Below, piece after piece: positions 34,451-47,004 of a stretch of DNA of 64,000 nt. The translations under genes were made by a program, and so were the position numbers. This DNA comes from Amaranthus tricolor (taxonomy: Eukaryota > Streptophyta > Magnoliopsida > Caryophyllales > Amaranthaceae), in the NCBI RefSeq assembly GCF_026212465.1, contig NC_080055.1, forward strand, positions 20,226,569-20,290,568. The letters are read 5' to 3'. Numbering within the stretch: position 1 is the stretch's first letter; each line of letters begins with the position of its first letter. Below the pieces are notes generated by a model. That model was not told the DNA's origin. It worked only from the letters and a program-made list of their open reading frames with translations, and searched no databases.

Positions 34451-34936
34451 ATAAAAAAAAACGAAAAAAAATATAATCAATAAAATTTTATTGTATAATA
34501 ATTAATATATTAAGTAAAACTCTATCCACATACTCTATCTCATTAATATACTAATCCCAAAACTACCCCATTAATTTAACCTATAGTATAATTTAACTTA
34601 TAAGATGAAAATCATAATTTTCAACGGCTCAATAATGTTAAATTTAGGTCAAAGTTGAATTTTTTAAAGTAGGGAGATTAGGAGAATCGGAAATAGTAAA
34701 GTGGTTGATTTTAATGATGGAAATATGCCTCCACCATCACAGCACAACTTAAGTTTGGTTTGTCAACGAGAAAGTTACCTCGAGCAGCAACTTTGATACC
34801 TTAATTTTGTTAGTATCGACATGATTTCCATTTGTTGGGATTAGGATAACTTTAATTCATAAAATAATTGTCATTAGGACTTTATTATTTTAATTAATTA
34901 AGTTATGATTGTCAAAGAATCAATTTAACCCAAAAT
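34451..34936. other. AT-rich spacer, no gene seen
   Basis: No coding sequence or clear repeat boundaries are visible between the CACTA-type MITE and the Copia fragment. Confidence 0.4.
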
Positions 34937-35029
34937 TTAAGTAGATAACACAAAGTGTGGAGGCAACACGAAAGCCTTTTGGGCTAGAAGTGTAAATGCA
35001 AGTATGCAATACAAACCCTCCTCATACAT

Positions 35030-37270
35030 GACAGTGGTCACAAAATCTGCAAACCGCTGATACCAGGTCTGAGGAACCTGTTTCAGACCATAAAGAGATT
35101 TGCATAAACCACGTACATAATCAACATGAGTGCTGCTGCAAAATCCAAACAGCTGATGCATATAAAATGTTTCATTCAAGTTACCATGCAGAAAAGCATT
35201 TTTGACATCTAACTGATGTATGGACCAAGTTTTAGCAAGAGCAATCGAAGAACAAGCCTGATAGAAGCAGGCTTAACAATAGGACTAAAAGTCTCCTCAC
35301 AATCAATACCATCACGCTAAGAGTTACCACGACCAACCAAATGAGCCTTATAGTGCTCAAAAGACACATCAGAATGTGTCTTATGCCAAAATATCCATGG
35401 ATACCGAATAATATTAGCATTAGACAAGGAACAAGCTCCCAAGTATCATTATCAATTAAAGCACCAAATTCTTCTTGCATAGCACATTTCTAGTCTGGAT
35501 CACGTAAGACACCAATAGTGTCTTTGGAATCTGGAGAAGGGAAAGAAGAAATGACAAGAAAAGCCTGAGAAAAGTATTTGGGATTGGGCTTGTAAATCTC
35601 ATTTTGACAACAAGTAGTCATGCCGAGAGGCAAGGGAGTTGGGGTTGGGGTTAGGGTGGTGGTGTGGTGAAGAGGAAGAGGTCGATAAGTATGTGGACTA
35701 TGGTTGAGTCGGGGAAGATTGGTTAGCCTAGATGATGTGGAAGGGGAGAGAAGTGGGTTGGGGGAGTGAGGCTACCCAGCTAAGACATTAGGTGGAGAAG
35801 GTGACTCAGGATAGTGATAAAGGCTGCAGGTCCTATCTCGTGAGGAGCAAGCTTGAGAGAAAGGGGAATGGGCGGACGTGGAGATGATGGCCCAGAAGGA
35901 AATAAAGTGTGATGGAGAGCTTGAATGGGTGTATAATGCATGTTTTCATCAAGAAATTCATAACTATTGGTTTAAGATGAGGAAAGTTTTGTAAATGGAA
36001 AAACTGACTCATCAAACATCGCATTGCAAGACAAAATGATTTTTCAGGAGGAGGATCATAACGTTTGTAGCCCCAATGAGAAGAAGGATAACTCAAAAAT
36101 ACACATAGTGAGGATTGAGGTTGTAATTTATGAATTTTAGACGAGGAGATTAGGGGAATACAAACAACCAAATGTGAATAAGTGGGTATAAGTGGAGGAT
36201 TTTTGATAGAGGATATGAGTTGGGGTGAGATTGGCCAATAGTTTAGAGGGCAAAATATTAAGAAGGTAGGTTGTAGTTTTCAAGGCGTAAGCCCAAAGAG
36301 AAGGAAGAGCGGCGTGGCGCAGAAGAGTGCGAATGACATTATTGATGAAGCATATTTTGTGAATGACAGAGAGGCAAGGCATGGCAAAATATTTTGCTTG
36401 AGGAAGTGTATAGACAAGAGAAATGCATGCTAATACCATGTTGAACATAAAAGTTTTGGAAAGGCCCATTATCAAATTTACCTCCGGGATCACATTGAAA
36501 AGTTTTATGTGAAGGCCAAATTTTGTTAGAATTAATGTTTGATAATTAACAAAATGTCATAGACTTGAGATTTCCTAATGAGAGGAAATATACAAGAAAT
36601 TTGTATAACTGTCAAGAAAGAGAACATAATACTTATTACCAGAAGGACTAGGAACGGGAGATGAACACAAATCACAGTGAATAATATCAAAAGGCATAGT
36701 GCAGTGAGAATCAGAAGAAAGAAAGGCATTTTAATTTGTTGACATGTAGAAAAGAAAGGTTCGAAACAGTTAATAGACTGAGAAGTACGTAGGGACTGCA
36801 ATATTTCATTTCTCGGATTACCTAAATAGGAGTATCAAACATTGGTAGAAATCATAGAAAAAAATTATATTATTAGAAGAGGTGGTACGTGGTGTTTCAG
36901 AGCTTAAGGTAAATGGATAGAGATCACATGTACTATTGTACCGATAGATTTTATTTTCTAGTACCCAAAAAATCAAAAGGGTCAAACTCAAAAGAAACAT
37001 ATTATCAGTAATAAATTTGCGCATAAAAATTAAATTTTTGATGAGTTTGGGGGCGTGGAGTACATTAGCAAAGGAGAGGGAGGGTGTAGTTGAGCGTGCC
37101 TGTAACCATGAACTGGAATCATGTAACCATTACCAACAACAACAGAATTATTATAAGGATATTTTAAAGAAAATAAGTATTTGAAGTACCTTAGGAGTGG
37201 GTCATGTGGGATGTAGCTCGAGTGTCCATGTAGTATTGAGCATCCAGATATGTAGAAATAGATGAACATT
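35030..37270 (-). pseudogene. Copia polyprotein remnant: protease to N-terminal RT
   Basis: Decayed pol in order: NNSVVVGNGYMIPVHGYRHA (protease/GAG-pre-integrase spacer, ~37150), PNSSKI then LIFMRKF-type text (~37025), integrase C-terminal text FINNVIRTLLRHAALPSLWA, AYALKTTTYLLNILPSKLLA (~36350-36250), PQSSLCVFLSYPSSHWGYKR (~36100), RT start MQEEFGALIDNDTWELVP (~35475) and FYMHQLFGFCSSTHVDYVRG, CKSLYGLKQVPQTWYQRFAD (~35170-35035). In a live element these cleave, integrate and copy the retrotransposon. Frameshifts and stops lie between all blocks. Confidence 0.85.
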
Positions 37271-38016
37271 TGAAAAAAAAAAAAAGATTATTTAATAACT
37301 TTAATCAAAAAATAAGTTTCGGCCAAACTTTATTCCCAAAATAAGCGTCTTTGGCCCTAAAGCTAGGATCGGTATGTAATCGCTGTTACTAACAGCGAAT
37401 ATAAAGAAATGGTCAAAATTTTAGTCAAGCTATATGTTGTTGTTACTAACAGCGAAATTAGGCTTTGACCGGTCATTAGTCAAGTCACTATTAGTAATAG
37501 CGATTTTAGGCATCTGTTACTTTACATATCTGGGGTTGAGGAATCTAAACAAACTGCAGAGGTACCAGAGCAAAATTTCATATCTGGGGTTGTGGTAGAT
37601 AGTAGTAGTGCCAAGGAGAACCAAGAAGCTGCATTGCACACTGAGAATAAACCCGTGAATCCTGAAGTTACTTTACATGAACCTGAAAAAAAGGTTGGTT
37701 TGGAAGAAGTTGTGACAGATGGCAATTTTGCAGAGAAGAACGAAGGTACTACAGTGCACACTGAGAATAAACGGGAACTGTCGCTGTTACTAACAGCGAC
37801 TTAACCATTGACCAGTCAAAGCCTTATTTCGCTGTTAGTAACAGCGACGTATAGCTTGACTAAAATTTTGACCATTTCTTTATACTCGCTGTTAATAGTA
37901 GCGATTACATACCGAGCCTAGCTTTGGGGTCAAAGACGCTTATTTTGGGAATAAAGTTTGGCCGAAGCTTATTTTTGATTAAAGTTATTAAAAAATCTTA
38001 TTTTTTTCAAATTTTC
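37265..38016 (+). mobile_element. Pack-MULE-like element with coding-like insert (752 bp)
   Basis: GAAATAGATG stands on both sides (37255-37264 and 38017-38026), a 9-10-bp duplication typical of Mutator-like elements. Two ~220-bp inverted arms (37265-37500 and 37785-38016) begin with an A/T-rich ATTTGAAAAAAA end. They share AATAACTTTAATCAAAAA, GGCCAAACTTTATTCCCAAA, ATAAGCGTCTTTG and CTCGGTATGTAATCGCT-type text, and several copies of the palindrome CGCTGTTACTAACAGCG. Between the arms lies ~280 bp of coding-like sequence unlike the arms. No transposase is encoded. A related element without such an insert lies at 60998-61512. Confidence 0.82.
37508..37804 (+). pseudogene. Captured gene fragment inside the MULE-like element
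   Basis: An open frame runs from about 37508 to the stop at 37802-37804 (the last ~9 codons are arm sequence). It is acidic, and its balanced codon use is unlike the AT-rich surroundings. It contains near-repeats: ISGVEESKQTAEVPEQNF / ISGVVVDSSSAKENQEAALH, and ALHTENKPVNPE / TVHTENKRE, with DGNFAEKNEG related to SSAKENQE. I do not recognise the parent gene. Low-complexity Glu/Lys/Val repeats of this sort occur in disordered regions of many plant proteins. No start ATG is present, so it is best read as a captured exon piece, possibly expressed from the element. Confidence 0.6.
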
Positions 38017-38651
38017 GAAATAGATGGCATACAATGATAAAATCAATGAAGGAAGTAGAGACCGGGCTGCCCAAAAATGACTAGAAAGCAAATTTAAGCC
38101 CATTGAGACCAAAGGGTCTGTTGAGATAAGGGCTCAAATTTAGGAAGCCCAATAAGAGGGAGCCCACTTAGCATAAGGATTAGTTAATGGATTAATAATT
38201 GAGGGTTGTTTCATCTCAGCCATCATGTAAATAATTAATGTAATTTTCTACATACGGCTCGCCGAAGCTTCCGTTTTTCCAACGGAAGATAGAGAGAGCG
38301 ATAAGAGAAAAATGTGTGTGGTCCAAGGTCTGCAACAAAGAACAACTCATGAGGACGAGGACATGTCAAAGATGTGCTGGAGTCGAACAACTCGTGAAGG
38401 GCGGCGGCAACAAATGGGTTGCAAGGAAGATGACGTTTTTCAATAGCCGCCGAGAGAGGAAAAAATTTAGGGTTAGGAATTAAAACCTAAGCTCATGATA
38501 TCATAATAGAATATTTGGCTTCTAAGTTAATTCTCATAAATGAAAATATACATATATACAATGTTTAATCTAAACTTGGGTTAGTAAGGTAAATTTACAA
38601 ACAAGATAAAACATTTACATATTTATATCTATTATTATGGATTTGACATTG

Positions 38652-39555
38652 CCTACTTACTACTTTTCGTGTAAGATACTGTTCTCACTGCATCCTCTAA
38701 CACTTTGTGCATGTCTATTATAGAAAAGTTAAGCTCTGAATTTTCCAAGAAGGATCTGGGGTCTCTAGGTTACTTTTTGAGGATTGTAGTTACCATGAAC
38801 ACAAAAGGTCTCTTCCTTTCTCAAACTAAGTATGCTACTGAAATTCTTGAACGTGACGACATGTCTAGTTGCAAGTCTACCCCTACTCTTGTGGCTACCA
38901 CTAGCAACCTTAGTGCTAATTCTGGTGCTCCTTATAAGAACCTCACATTGTATATATGCTTGACCGGTGCTCTTCAGTATCGCATATTCACCATGCTCCG
39001 AGAGTTGAACATATGGTTGCTCTTAAAGGCATTCTTCGGTACCTCAAAGATACTCTTGATCATGGTCTTTAGTTGTATAGGTCTCCCATTCTTCCTTACT
39101 ATCTTATACAGCTGCTAATTAGGGTGGTAATTGTCCTAAAACTCATCGCTCCACTACCAGTGATTATTGTGTTTTTCTTGAGAATGATCTAATCTCTTGG
39201 TCCTCCAAACGGAGACCCACTGCACCTAGTCTAAGTTTAGTGATAAAGTAGAGTATCGCGGTGTTGATAATGTTGTTTTTGAGACATGTTGGCTTCGTAA
39301 TTTATTTCTTGAGTTGTGTTACCCTATTACAAAGGCCACCTTGGTTTATCTTTGATAATGTGAGTGTTGTTTATCTTTATGGCAACCCTGTTCACACCAA
39401 CGCACCAAACATATATGAATACTCATTTTTTCGAGAAAAGGTGAAAAGGGTGAAGTTCGTATTCTTCATATTCCTTCCCGGTATCATATTGCAGATACTT
39501 TTACTAAGGGACTTCCTAAGATTTAATTGGAGGATTTTCGAGCTAGTCTAAGCGT
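38652..39555 (+). pseudogene. Copia RT C-terminus and RNase H remnant
   Basis: Readable blocks: AYLLLFV, a stop, then DTVLTASS (the position of the YVDD box, damaged), SSEFSKKDLGSLGYFLRIVV, GLFLSQTKYATEILERDDMS, LTGALQYRIFT, then in shifted frames the RNase H text (SGYCVFLENDLISWSSK-type) and, at the end, IADTFTKGLPKI near 39492. These are classic for plant Copia elements. The catalytic YVDD equivalent is broken by a stop, and several frameshifts follow, so it is inactive. Confidence 0.85.
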
Positions 39556-39647
39556 ATGTAAACCTTCCAATTTGATTGTGGGGATGTGATAGTAGATTAA
39601 AATATGTAATATTTTATCTTGTTCGTAAATTTACCTTACTAACCCTA

Positions 39648-39750
<103 letters not shown>

Positions 39751-39757
39751 CTTGCAC

Positions 39758-40691
39758 ATGATGGTGGTGTACCAACAAATTTATTTAAATCAAAATCAAA
39801 AGTGTGAGAATCAAATATCTAATATAATTACACTTTTTTTATATAATTTCTATGTTGTCTAAATCTTGCACCTTCAACATTTTACTTTATGCCAAATCTT
39901 TGGTTGATTGCGCATGTACCAACATAAAACTATATTTCAACTTGCGTAGTTGATTATTACATTATATGTGATGTTATCATAAACCAACTAATTAAATTAG
40001 TACTTTTAATACTCTTTTTCCCTGATTTACTGCTTAGACGACACTCGTAAACCTTTTTGAATGACATCAAACATAGGATTAGCTAGCTAATATGTACGCA
40101 CCAATTATCATATTTAATTATTTAATTATATTGGTGTTTGAATTTTCTTTAAATTCCTTTACTCCTATATTATTAATTATATCTTTTATTGTTGGGCTTT
40201 TGATAATAATCAAAGGACACCCTTTTGTTATATAAAATTTGTTCACATTCGTACGATGAAACCATACAATGGAGAAGTAATAATTTTTTGTACATTCGCA
40301 TCAAATTAAATTATTTATTATTGTCATTAACTTTATATATTATTACTATTATTATTATTATTTAAGAAAAGTTGGAAGGAAATGGTCAATGAAATGGAAT
40401 GTTTCAGAGTAGGATGGTACAGTCAAATTTTATTGTGCTTTGGGATAAAGGTGCTTATTCGGTTTATGGGGTTAATTTTAGGTTTGATGTTTTGGATCGA
40501 TTTAAAATCAACTCATGTATCGATATTGATTTTCATATAATTTTAAATTCATTTTAAAATCGGGTCAAGTCAGTTTAGTTATAAAGTCTGACAAATATGA
40601 AGTTATGGGGTTTGTTTTGAACTCCTCTATTCGGGAGTAAGGGTAGATAATTTCTACACACATGGGGAGAGAGAATTAAGCTATTTTGTAA
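39758..40691. other. Intergenic DNA, no gene seen
   Basis: AT-rich; no coding sequence seen. Segment 40440-40625 has GGTTTGATGTTTTGGATCGA-type words that could belong to a decayed non-autonomous element. Confidence 0.4.
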
Positions 40692-40912
40692 CACAAATTT
40701 TTGTGAGAGACAGTTTCTTTGAGAGATCATCTCTAGCTAATTAGGCCGGCCCATTATATATTTTTTAGATATTGGAAATAAGCATTAAGAATACGATAAG
40801 TAAGCATTAAGGATAATGTAAGTAGGCATTAAGAATACAGTAAGTAGGCATTAATCTTTAATGAACCGGGGTTAAGAAACGTCTCTCAAAGAGACGGTCT
40901 CTCAAGAGATTA
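40692..40912. repeat. MITE with GAGACGGTCTCT-type ends, second copy
   Basis: Inverted relative to 25724-25966. Left end TGTGAGAGACAGTTTCTTTG, right end GTCTCTCAAAGAGACGGTCT. The interior has four TAAGTA(A/G)GCATTAA units. Relevant to the other copy as a family member; no protein. Confidence 0.7.
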
Positions 40913-42219
40913 GCTGATTTTGTAAATCTTCCGAACTAAACCTCTATTATAAGCGTAAACGAAAAAGCCTTCAATTATTAAACTAATTTAATTCTAATTT
41001 TTTTTGGTATTGAACACTTTTGATACGTCCCGATGGGCAGTTTGTGTTTGCATGAAGCACTTGAAAGTCATGAATCGATGAGCTTGACCTTTGCAATAAC
41101 CAAAAGAATTTAATTAACATTAGATAGAATATATTTAGAAATTTGAGCTAATCTATAATATTTTTTTAAATAAAGAGGAAAAAATTATTATTTTTATATT
41201 TTCCTTTATTAATAAAAAATTAATATTAGAAAAAGTTACTTTTGCTTAACCTAAGTTAATTATCATAACATATCAAAAAAAGGTTAATTATCATAATCAT
41301 TGGGACCATACCATACCTCCTATGTTAGAGAAGATATTAATTTTAATTCAACTATTACATTAGTGCATACAATATAGGATTATGAATCTATAATTAAGAT
41401 GTGGAACAAGAATAATATATGCTTCTAAAACATGGGTTATTTAAAGAAAAAGACGTCATAAATGTTCATATAAAAAAAATTGTAAAATTTTATTAAAAAA
41501 ATAATATGTGATTCTTACATAAATGAAACATCGTACTCGAACACATAAGAGTATAAGTGAGCTTTTACCAGCAAATAGTTTTTTTTTTCAGTAGTTTATC
41601 GTCCAACCATTAATTTAAAATCGAAGGACTCAGGTGCTTAAATTTTAAATATTTTTTAAACACTATGTCCAAATGTAGTTATTTATGGAGTTGAATGAGT
41701 GGAATTTGATAGGCGATGTTAGGGAGTAATTAAGGGCATCTCTCTAAGTCTCTATTGTTAGCTGGCTGATTGGTGTAATGTCAAGTATGGTAATGTGCCC
41801 AATCACAGCTGACAGGGATTTACCAAAAATAGTGTCAAAAATCAATCACAAAGTAGAAAGAAACTTTTTTAAAAGATGCCATAAAACTAAATTCCCGAAT
41901 GTGCACCAGCTGACAAGGAGTACATTGTTTGGTTTCTGCCAGCCAAACATGACTTCTACATATTTACAATTAATATTTAATTAATGATTAATTACTAATT
42001 CCTTAATTGATAAAATGACTAATATTTTATTTGATTTTAAGTGATGGGGTATGGTAGAGTCATTACTTGATTCTCAAAAGGTAGGTTATATTTTATTTTT
42101 AGTCTTTTTAATGAGTAAATTTTTTTTAAAAAAAGAAAGAATTATATGAAATCAAACTTAAAATTTTATTTGAAAGAAATTGTATTTATTTCAATTGAAA
42201 TAAGATTTGATTCCTAGTA
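40913..42219. other. Intergenic DNA, no gene seen
   Basis: Open frames such as 41778-41984 are short, have no recognisable family and lie in AT-rich sequence. No clear repeat ends. Confidence 0.4.
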
Positions 42220-42992
42220 TTAAATTTTTAAGAATAATCAAAAACAAGCTTTAGCTTTGAGTATCAAAGTTATTTATTTTAAACTAAAACAAAACAAATT
42301 TATTTTAATAAAGTAAAACGTTGATTGTTATATTCTTTTTTTTTTTTTTTGTCAACTTTAGAACTTTTCTACTTTAGAAGAGAGAATTGTAAATAAGATT
42401 TTTACGACATGTATCAAAGATAAAATATACTTGTGTGAAATCTTATTAGATTCGTTTTGATATATAATTTTTTACACACTTTTCATATTTTTTTGTAATA
42501 CATATTTAGACATATTGAGATTTAAAATTTACTTTTAAAGCAGTGTAAAAAGTAAAGTGAACAAATAAGAGTTGATTTTGGAAAAATGGTATTCGCTCCA
42601 AATAAATTAAAATTTGATTTTCAGTTTTTAATTTTTAAAAATAATTAGAAACTAGCTTTAACTTTGAGTATCAAATTTATTTATTTTAAAGTAAAACAAA
42701 ACAAATTTATTTTAATGAAGTAAAATGTTAGGTTGTTAATATACTCTTTACTTTTTCTTTTATTTGTCAACTTTAGAATTTTTCCACTTTAAAAGGGAGA
42801 CTTGTAAGTAAGATTTTTAAGGCATGTATTAAATATAAAATATACTCATTTCAGATCTTGTTAGATTTGTCTAGTTGTAAAATTTTTTTTATCACGCACT
42901 TTTTATAATTTTTTATAATGCATATTTAGAAATATTCAAATTAATATTTACTTTAAAAACAATGAAAACAATAAATTGGACAAAAGAAATTA
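42220..42992. repeat. ~400-bp direct duplication of a MITE-like unit
   Basis: The block 42220-42590 is repeated, diverged, at 42620-42992. Both have CTTTGAGTATCAAA, then AAACAAAACAAATTTATTTT, then TTTTGTCAACTTTAGAA, TAAGATTTTTA..GCATGTAT and a terminal GTGAACAAATAAGAG / TTGGACAAAAGAAATTAG. The interior resembles the 21735 and 29685 MITE family. Confidence 0.7.
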
Positions 42993-43554
42993 GGAAAATT
43001 TGCTCAAAATAATTCCAACTATCACCCGTTAGCCGGAAATAATTCCAACTATTGATTATTTTTAAATAATTCCAACTTTGACCTGAATTTGTTTATGTCA
43101 TACCCTACAACTAGATAACCTGGGGTAGGAGGTTACCTTCATTTAAAAAAACTTTTAAATTAATAAAGGAAAAAAAAGATAAAACACTTAACACCCCAAC
43201 CCTCTCCACCACCAACCATCAGCCAGCCTCCCCCAGCCATGTCAGCAACAATTGCCAACAACATCGACCACCTTACTCGAACCTCAATCGATCCCCATCA
43301 TTGACCCTCCTCTCCCCCCAATCTCCTACCAGTAAAGGAAAAAAGAAAAAGCAATCATCACCCAAGCGACCACCATCTTCGCGCGGCCTGCAAACACAAC
43401 AGCATCCCATTCGACCACCATCTACGTCGGCCATCCTTCAAATTTTATCACCACCAAAATCCAGCACCCACCTCCGTCTGCACTACCATAGTCTTAATTG
43501 ATAAATCACCTCAAACACCACCTCAACCCCAAAATAGATTGAAATTTACTGCCA

Positions 43555-46500
43555 TACATCCAAAAACTATGCAGCGGAACTATGGATCATACAGGGAGTC
43601 ACATGGCTCCATACAAAAGAATTATACAACCCCAAAAGGAAAATTTACAAGTAAAATGTAAAAGCTACAAAGCATTAGGCAACTTGTATAACAATTGCTA
43701 CGATCGTACTCCACTCTTTCCCCCAATGCAATGCAAAAGAAGCGTTATACATGTTATGTCAAATTATGATCCTCCTGGTGCTCAGCATAATGACCATAAC
43801 CAAATGTCTCATAGCAGGCTAGGTTGCACTAAAACGGACACGGTCACGACACGGGTACGGGAAAACGCCAACTTAAAAATGGCGGACACAGGGATACGAA
43901 AATGGTAATATAATAAATATATCAAATTAAAGATAATTTTACAATCTTTCATTTGATATATATAAATAAACACTTTAAAAACATAAAACTCACATAAAAT
44001 GCAAATAAGTACCAAATAAATAACATGAGTGTTTAAAAATAATCATACAAACCAAATCAAAGAAAACCAAATAAATAGGTAAATTTAAGTTTGATCATCA
44101 CACATCATCCATATGACATCCATCATCATCCTCCGCTACAATTATGATTTCAATTTTTTTATTTTTATTTTTTTTTAAAAAAAAACGTGTCCTTGACTGC
44201 TTGCCGTGTCCCTTGCTGTGTCCCTTCCGTGTCCTTGCCGTGTCCGCGTGTCCGAAAAAATATTAAAATATTGGAAACTTCATTTGACGTGTCGGACACG
44301 GATTTTCGCGTGTCCGTCGCGTGTCCGTGTCCGACACGTGTCCGACACGGGACACGCCAATCCAGAGACGTGTCCGTGTATTCCAGATAGCAGGAACATC
44401 ATAGAAAGTCATAAACAAACAACAACAAACACATACACATCAGTAATCAATGAACTTATAATAATTAGAATCATAGAACAAGGGGATAAACAACGACATA
44501 GCACAGCAATAACGAATCTACTCATTTGTCTAAACACTTCTATTTACTCAAATTTCTCTTTCAAACTACTAATCCCTCGAAGTATATTCAGAAGTAATGG
44601 ATCTTTTCTCTATTTATGGCATAGTGACACGGCCAAGGGCATTATCGGCCACACGACACCCATGGCAAAGTATGAGCTCATACCCCCTCCAGCTGACCCT
44701 CTTGGGACCTACCTTTAGGAAAAACTAACACACTGGGATACCAATCCAGTGAAGAGGCCACCATATTGGGGTTTGCAAGGCCCGCATGGTAACACCTCGA
44801 TCAAGGGGCGGTATCGGCCACCCAGCGCCCAATAACAAAAGTATGCTCATACCCCCCTTACGGTGATCCCGTCGGATCTCACCTAGGGGACTACTAAATC
44901 AACTGGACATAAATCCAGTTGAGTCATGCCGACTAATCAAATTCAAGGCTCAATAATAAGGAATCACTTCGATACCATATACAACCATAGAGCGTTCTCT
45001 ACTATTTAAGAATTTGTTCTCATAGTCTCCTAATGCTTTCATTCTACTTGCCTATACCATTATTATGACTATCCGATACCATAGTTTACTTTTCAGTGCT
45101 CGATAATTCTAATACGATGCATATAACCACGAAATATTGATAATACTTTGAAACAATGAATATGATAGTTAGTTACTAAGTGTACGTACCTGTAAGCGTC
45201 ACTGCATGATCAAAAGTCACAAAATCACCCAACTAAGGTTCTACTTTGCTCTTATGAAATGGGCACCTATATAAGTTATGAGTAGAAGTAATAAGTCCAC
45301 TTATCTACTTTGTCATACCAACTAAATGTCAAAGTAACCACTATCATCCATATAAGATAAGTTTCTAATTACTTCAACATACACACATCTCATTCACTAA
45401 TGTGATAAAAAAAATAAAATAAAATAAAAAGAATTATGTGAATCGTTCCATTACATCAACTAAATTTGAGTCACAACAATATACGTTACCATTAAATAAA
45501 ATAACGCGTCACACTTAAATCTTACGGTGTTAATATAGCACTAATGTGACAATAATGACAATTCTTAAGGTTATCGAGTCGCAACATCATTTATTACATT
45601 CTCCGAAGTTAGAAATAACTATAATCAAACACCATAACAAGTAACTTTTTCGCAACTTTTAGCAATAAATTGACATTATGCTCATAGATTTACTAAAACT
45701 ATTTATTTATAACTTTAATAACCTAACAAGGGTACTTGTAATTAACACTAACAATTGTTTTTGCTTCAACAAGGTCAATTACAATTACAATGCCTAATAA
45801 AACTCTCACATTCAATACAAATAGAGTTGTTCTAGTAATACAACACCATCAAAAATAGCACCCAACTATTAATTTCATTCATATTTCAAAAACCTAATTC
45901 ATAAGTACATTCAAATCATCAATCCAATTCTTACCCATAACAAAATTCAAAGAAAATAATACAAAATTTAACACTTTTCATTCATATTTCAAAAACCTAA
46001 TTCATAAGTACATTCAAATCATCAATCCAATTCTTACCCATAACAAGATTTAATAAAGAATGACAAAAATCACTACAAAACTCATCAACTAAAATAAGAT
46101 TCTAATTAGAACAATGATAAAAAAAAATAAAAAAATAAAAAAATAAAAAAATAAAAAATAAAAAAATAAAAAAATAAAAAATAAAAAAAAACCAAAACAA
46201 AAAAGAAAATCAAATAAGGGAGGAAGATGGCTTACAAGGGTGGACTATAAAAAATCGAGAAGAGACAAGGAGTGTTTGATGTGGTGGCGGTGACACGCAG
46301 GGCAGGGAGGAGTGTCTCACTTAAAAACCCTAACTCATTTTGTTATTTTATATATTTATTTTCTAATTAACTTTCTCACAAAAGCCCACTAAGAAAAAAT
46401 CACATTTGTTTTGTTCATACACTTTTAATACGATTATAATCATATATTCGAACCTCTTTATTTTAGTACATGCAATTCTATTTTTAAAATAAATGTGTTA

Positions 46501-46628
46501 ATATTTATATTCGTGTATGAAAGAAATTTATTAAAATTAATTCAAATGATTTAATGTATAATTATAAAATCTCGAAAATTTATTTAAAATATTAATTAAT
46601 AACGTTATAAAAATCTTGGGGTGTTACA
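43555..46628. mobile_element. LTR-type sequence inserted in the TIR element
   Basis: AACTATGCAGCGGAACTATG near 43567 matches the text after the hairpin at 51457 (AACTACGCAGCGGAAATACA). The right edge ends GGGGTGTTACA at 46618-46628, the same 3' end type as the solo LTR at 56201-56210. No coding sequence is present. The interior has two related segments (44625-44715 and 44800-44890, both with TATCGGCCAC and GCTCATACCCC), a GTGTCC-rich block (43825-44390) and an A-rich AAAAAT repeat (46110-46190). I read it as a 5'-incomplete LTR of a Ty3-type element. Confidence 0.45.
43825..44390. repeat. GTGTCC/GGACAC-rich foldback block
   Basis: The left part has ACGGACACGGTCACGACACG; the right part (44187-44380) has more than a dozen GTGTCC or GGACAC words, such as CGTGTCGGACACGG. 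The two sides are inverted relative to each other around an AT-rich middle (43900-44170). This is the structure of a small non-autonomous DNA element with GTGTCCG-rich ends. The open frames here simply read the repeat. Confidence 0.6.
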
Positions 46629-47004
46629 TGGATGGAGGTCGAAAGGGGAGGGGGTAAGACTCGTTGCATAGGTGGTGAGCTGATGATGTTCGATTGGTGG
46701 GAGAGGAGGGTCAATGACGGTGATCGATTGATATTCGAACAAAGTGACCAGTGTTGTTGGCGGTCATTGCTGGCTGGTGGAGGAGGAGGGGCTTAGGGTG
46801 TGAAGTGTTTTTTCTTTTCTTTTCCCCTTATTTAGTTTTTTTATTTTTTTTTAAATGAAGGTAACCTGCTATCCCAGGTTACTAAGTCGTAAGGTATACT
46901 ATAAACAAATTCAGGTGAAAGTTGAGATTATTTAAAAATAATTAATAGTTAGAATTATTTCTGACTAACGAGTGATAGTTGAGATTATTTTGAGCAAATT
47001 TTCC

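Larger units (their letters stand above)
34937..38650 (-). mobile_element. Copia element, 5' half in inverted orientation
   Basis: Read on the minus strand from 38650: an LTR (~38650-38505, containing TTATCTTGTTTGTAAATTTA), a PBS-like TGATATCATGAGC (~38487-38499), leader sequence, the protease/GAG-pre-integrase region (37270-36820), integrase (36500-35850) and the first part of reverse transcriptase (35480-35030). It ends just after WYQRFADFVTTV. The rest of RT and RNase H lies on the plus strand at 38640-39560. A Pack-MULE-like element (37265-38016) sits in the leader/gag region, where little gag is recognisable. Confidence 0.82.
42993..47004. mobile_element. 4-kb element with ~330-bp terminal inverted repeats
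   Basis: The left arm (42993-43325) starts GGAAAATTTGCTCAAAATAA; the right arm (46688-47004) ends with its complement. The arms match along their length: AATTCCAACTATCACCCGTT, GACCTGAATTTGTTTAT, TAACCTGGGGTAGGAGGTTA, CCAACAACATCGACCACCTT and TTGACCCTCCTCTCCC all have counterparts in reverse complement. The interior carries a later LTR-type insertion (43555-46628). Long TIRs suggest a Mutator-like element, but the flanks (AAGAAATTA and AAAAAAGAA) agree only loosely, so the superfamily is unproven. The short open frame at 43301-43501 is not supported as a gene. Confidence 0.7.

Noticed and set aside
44187..44718. Two overlapping Arg/Cys/Pro-rich open frames
   Set aside because: They read the GTGTCC-rich repeat in two frames; no real protein signal.
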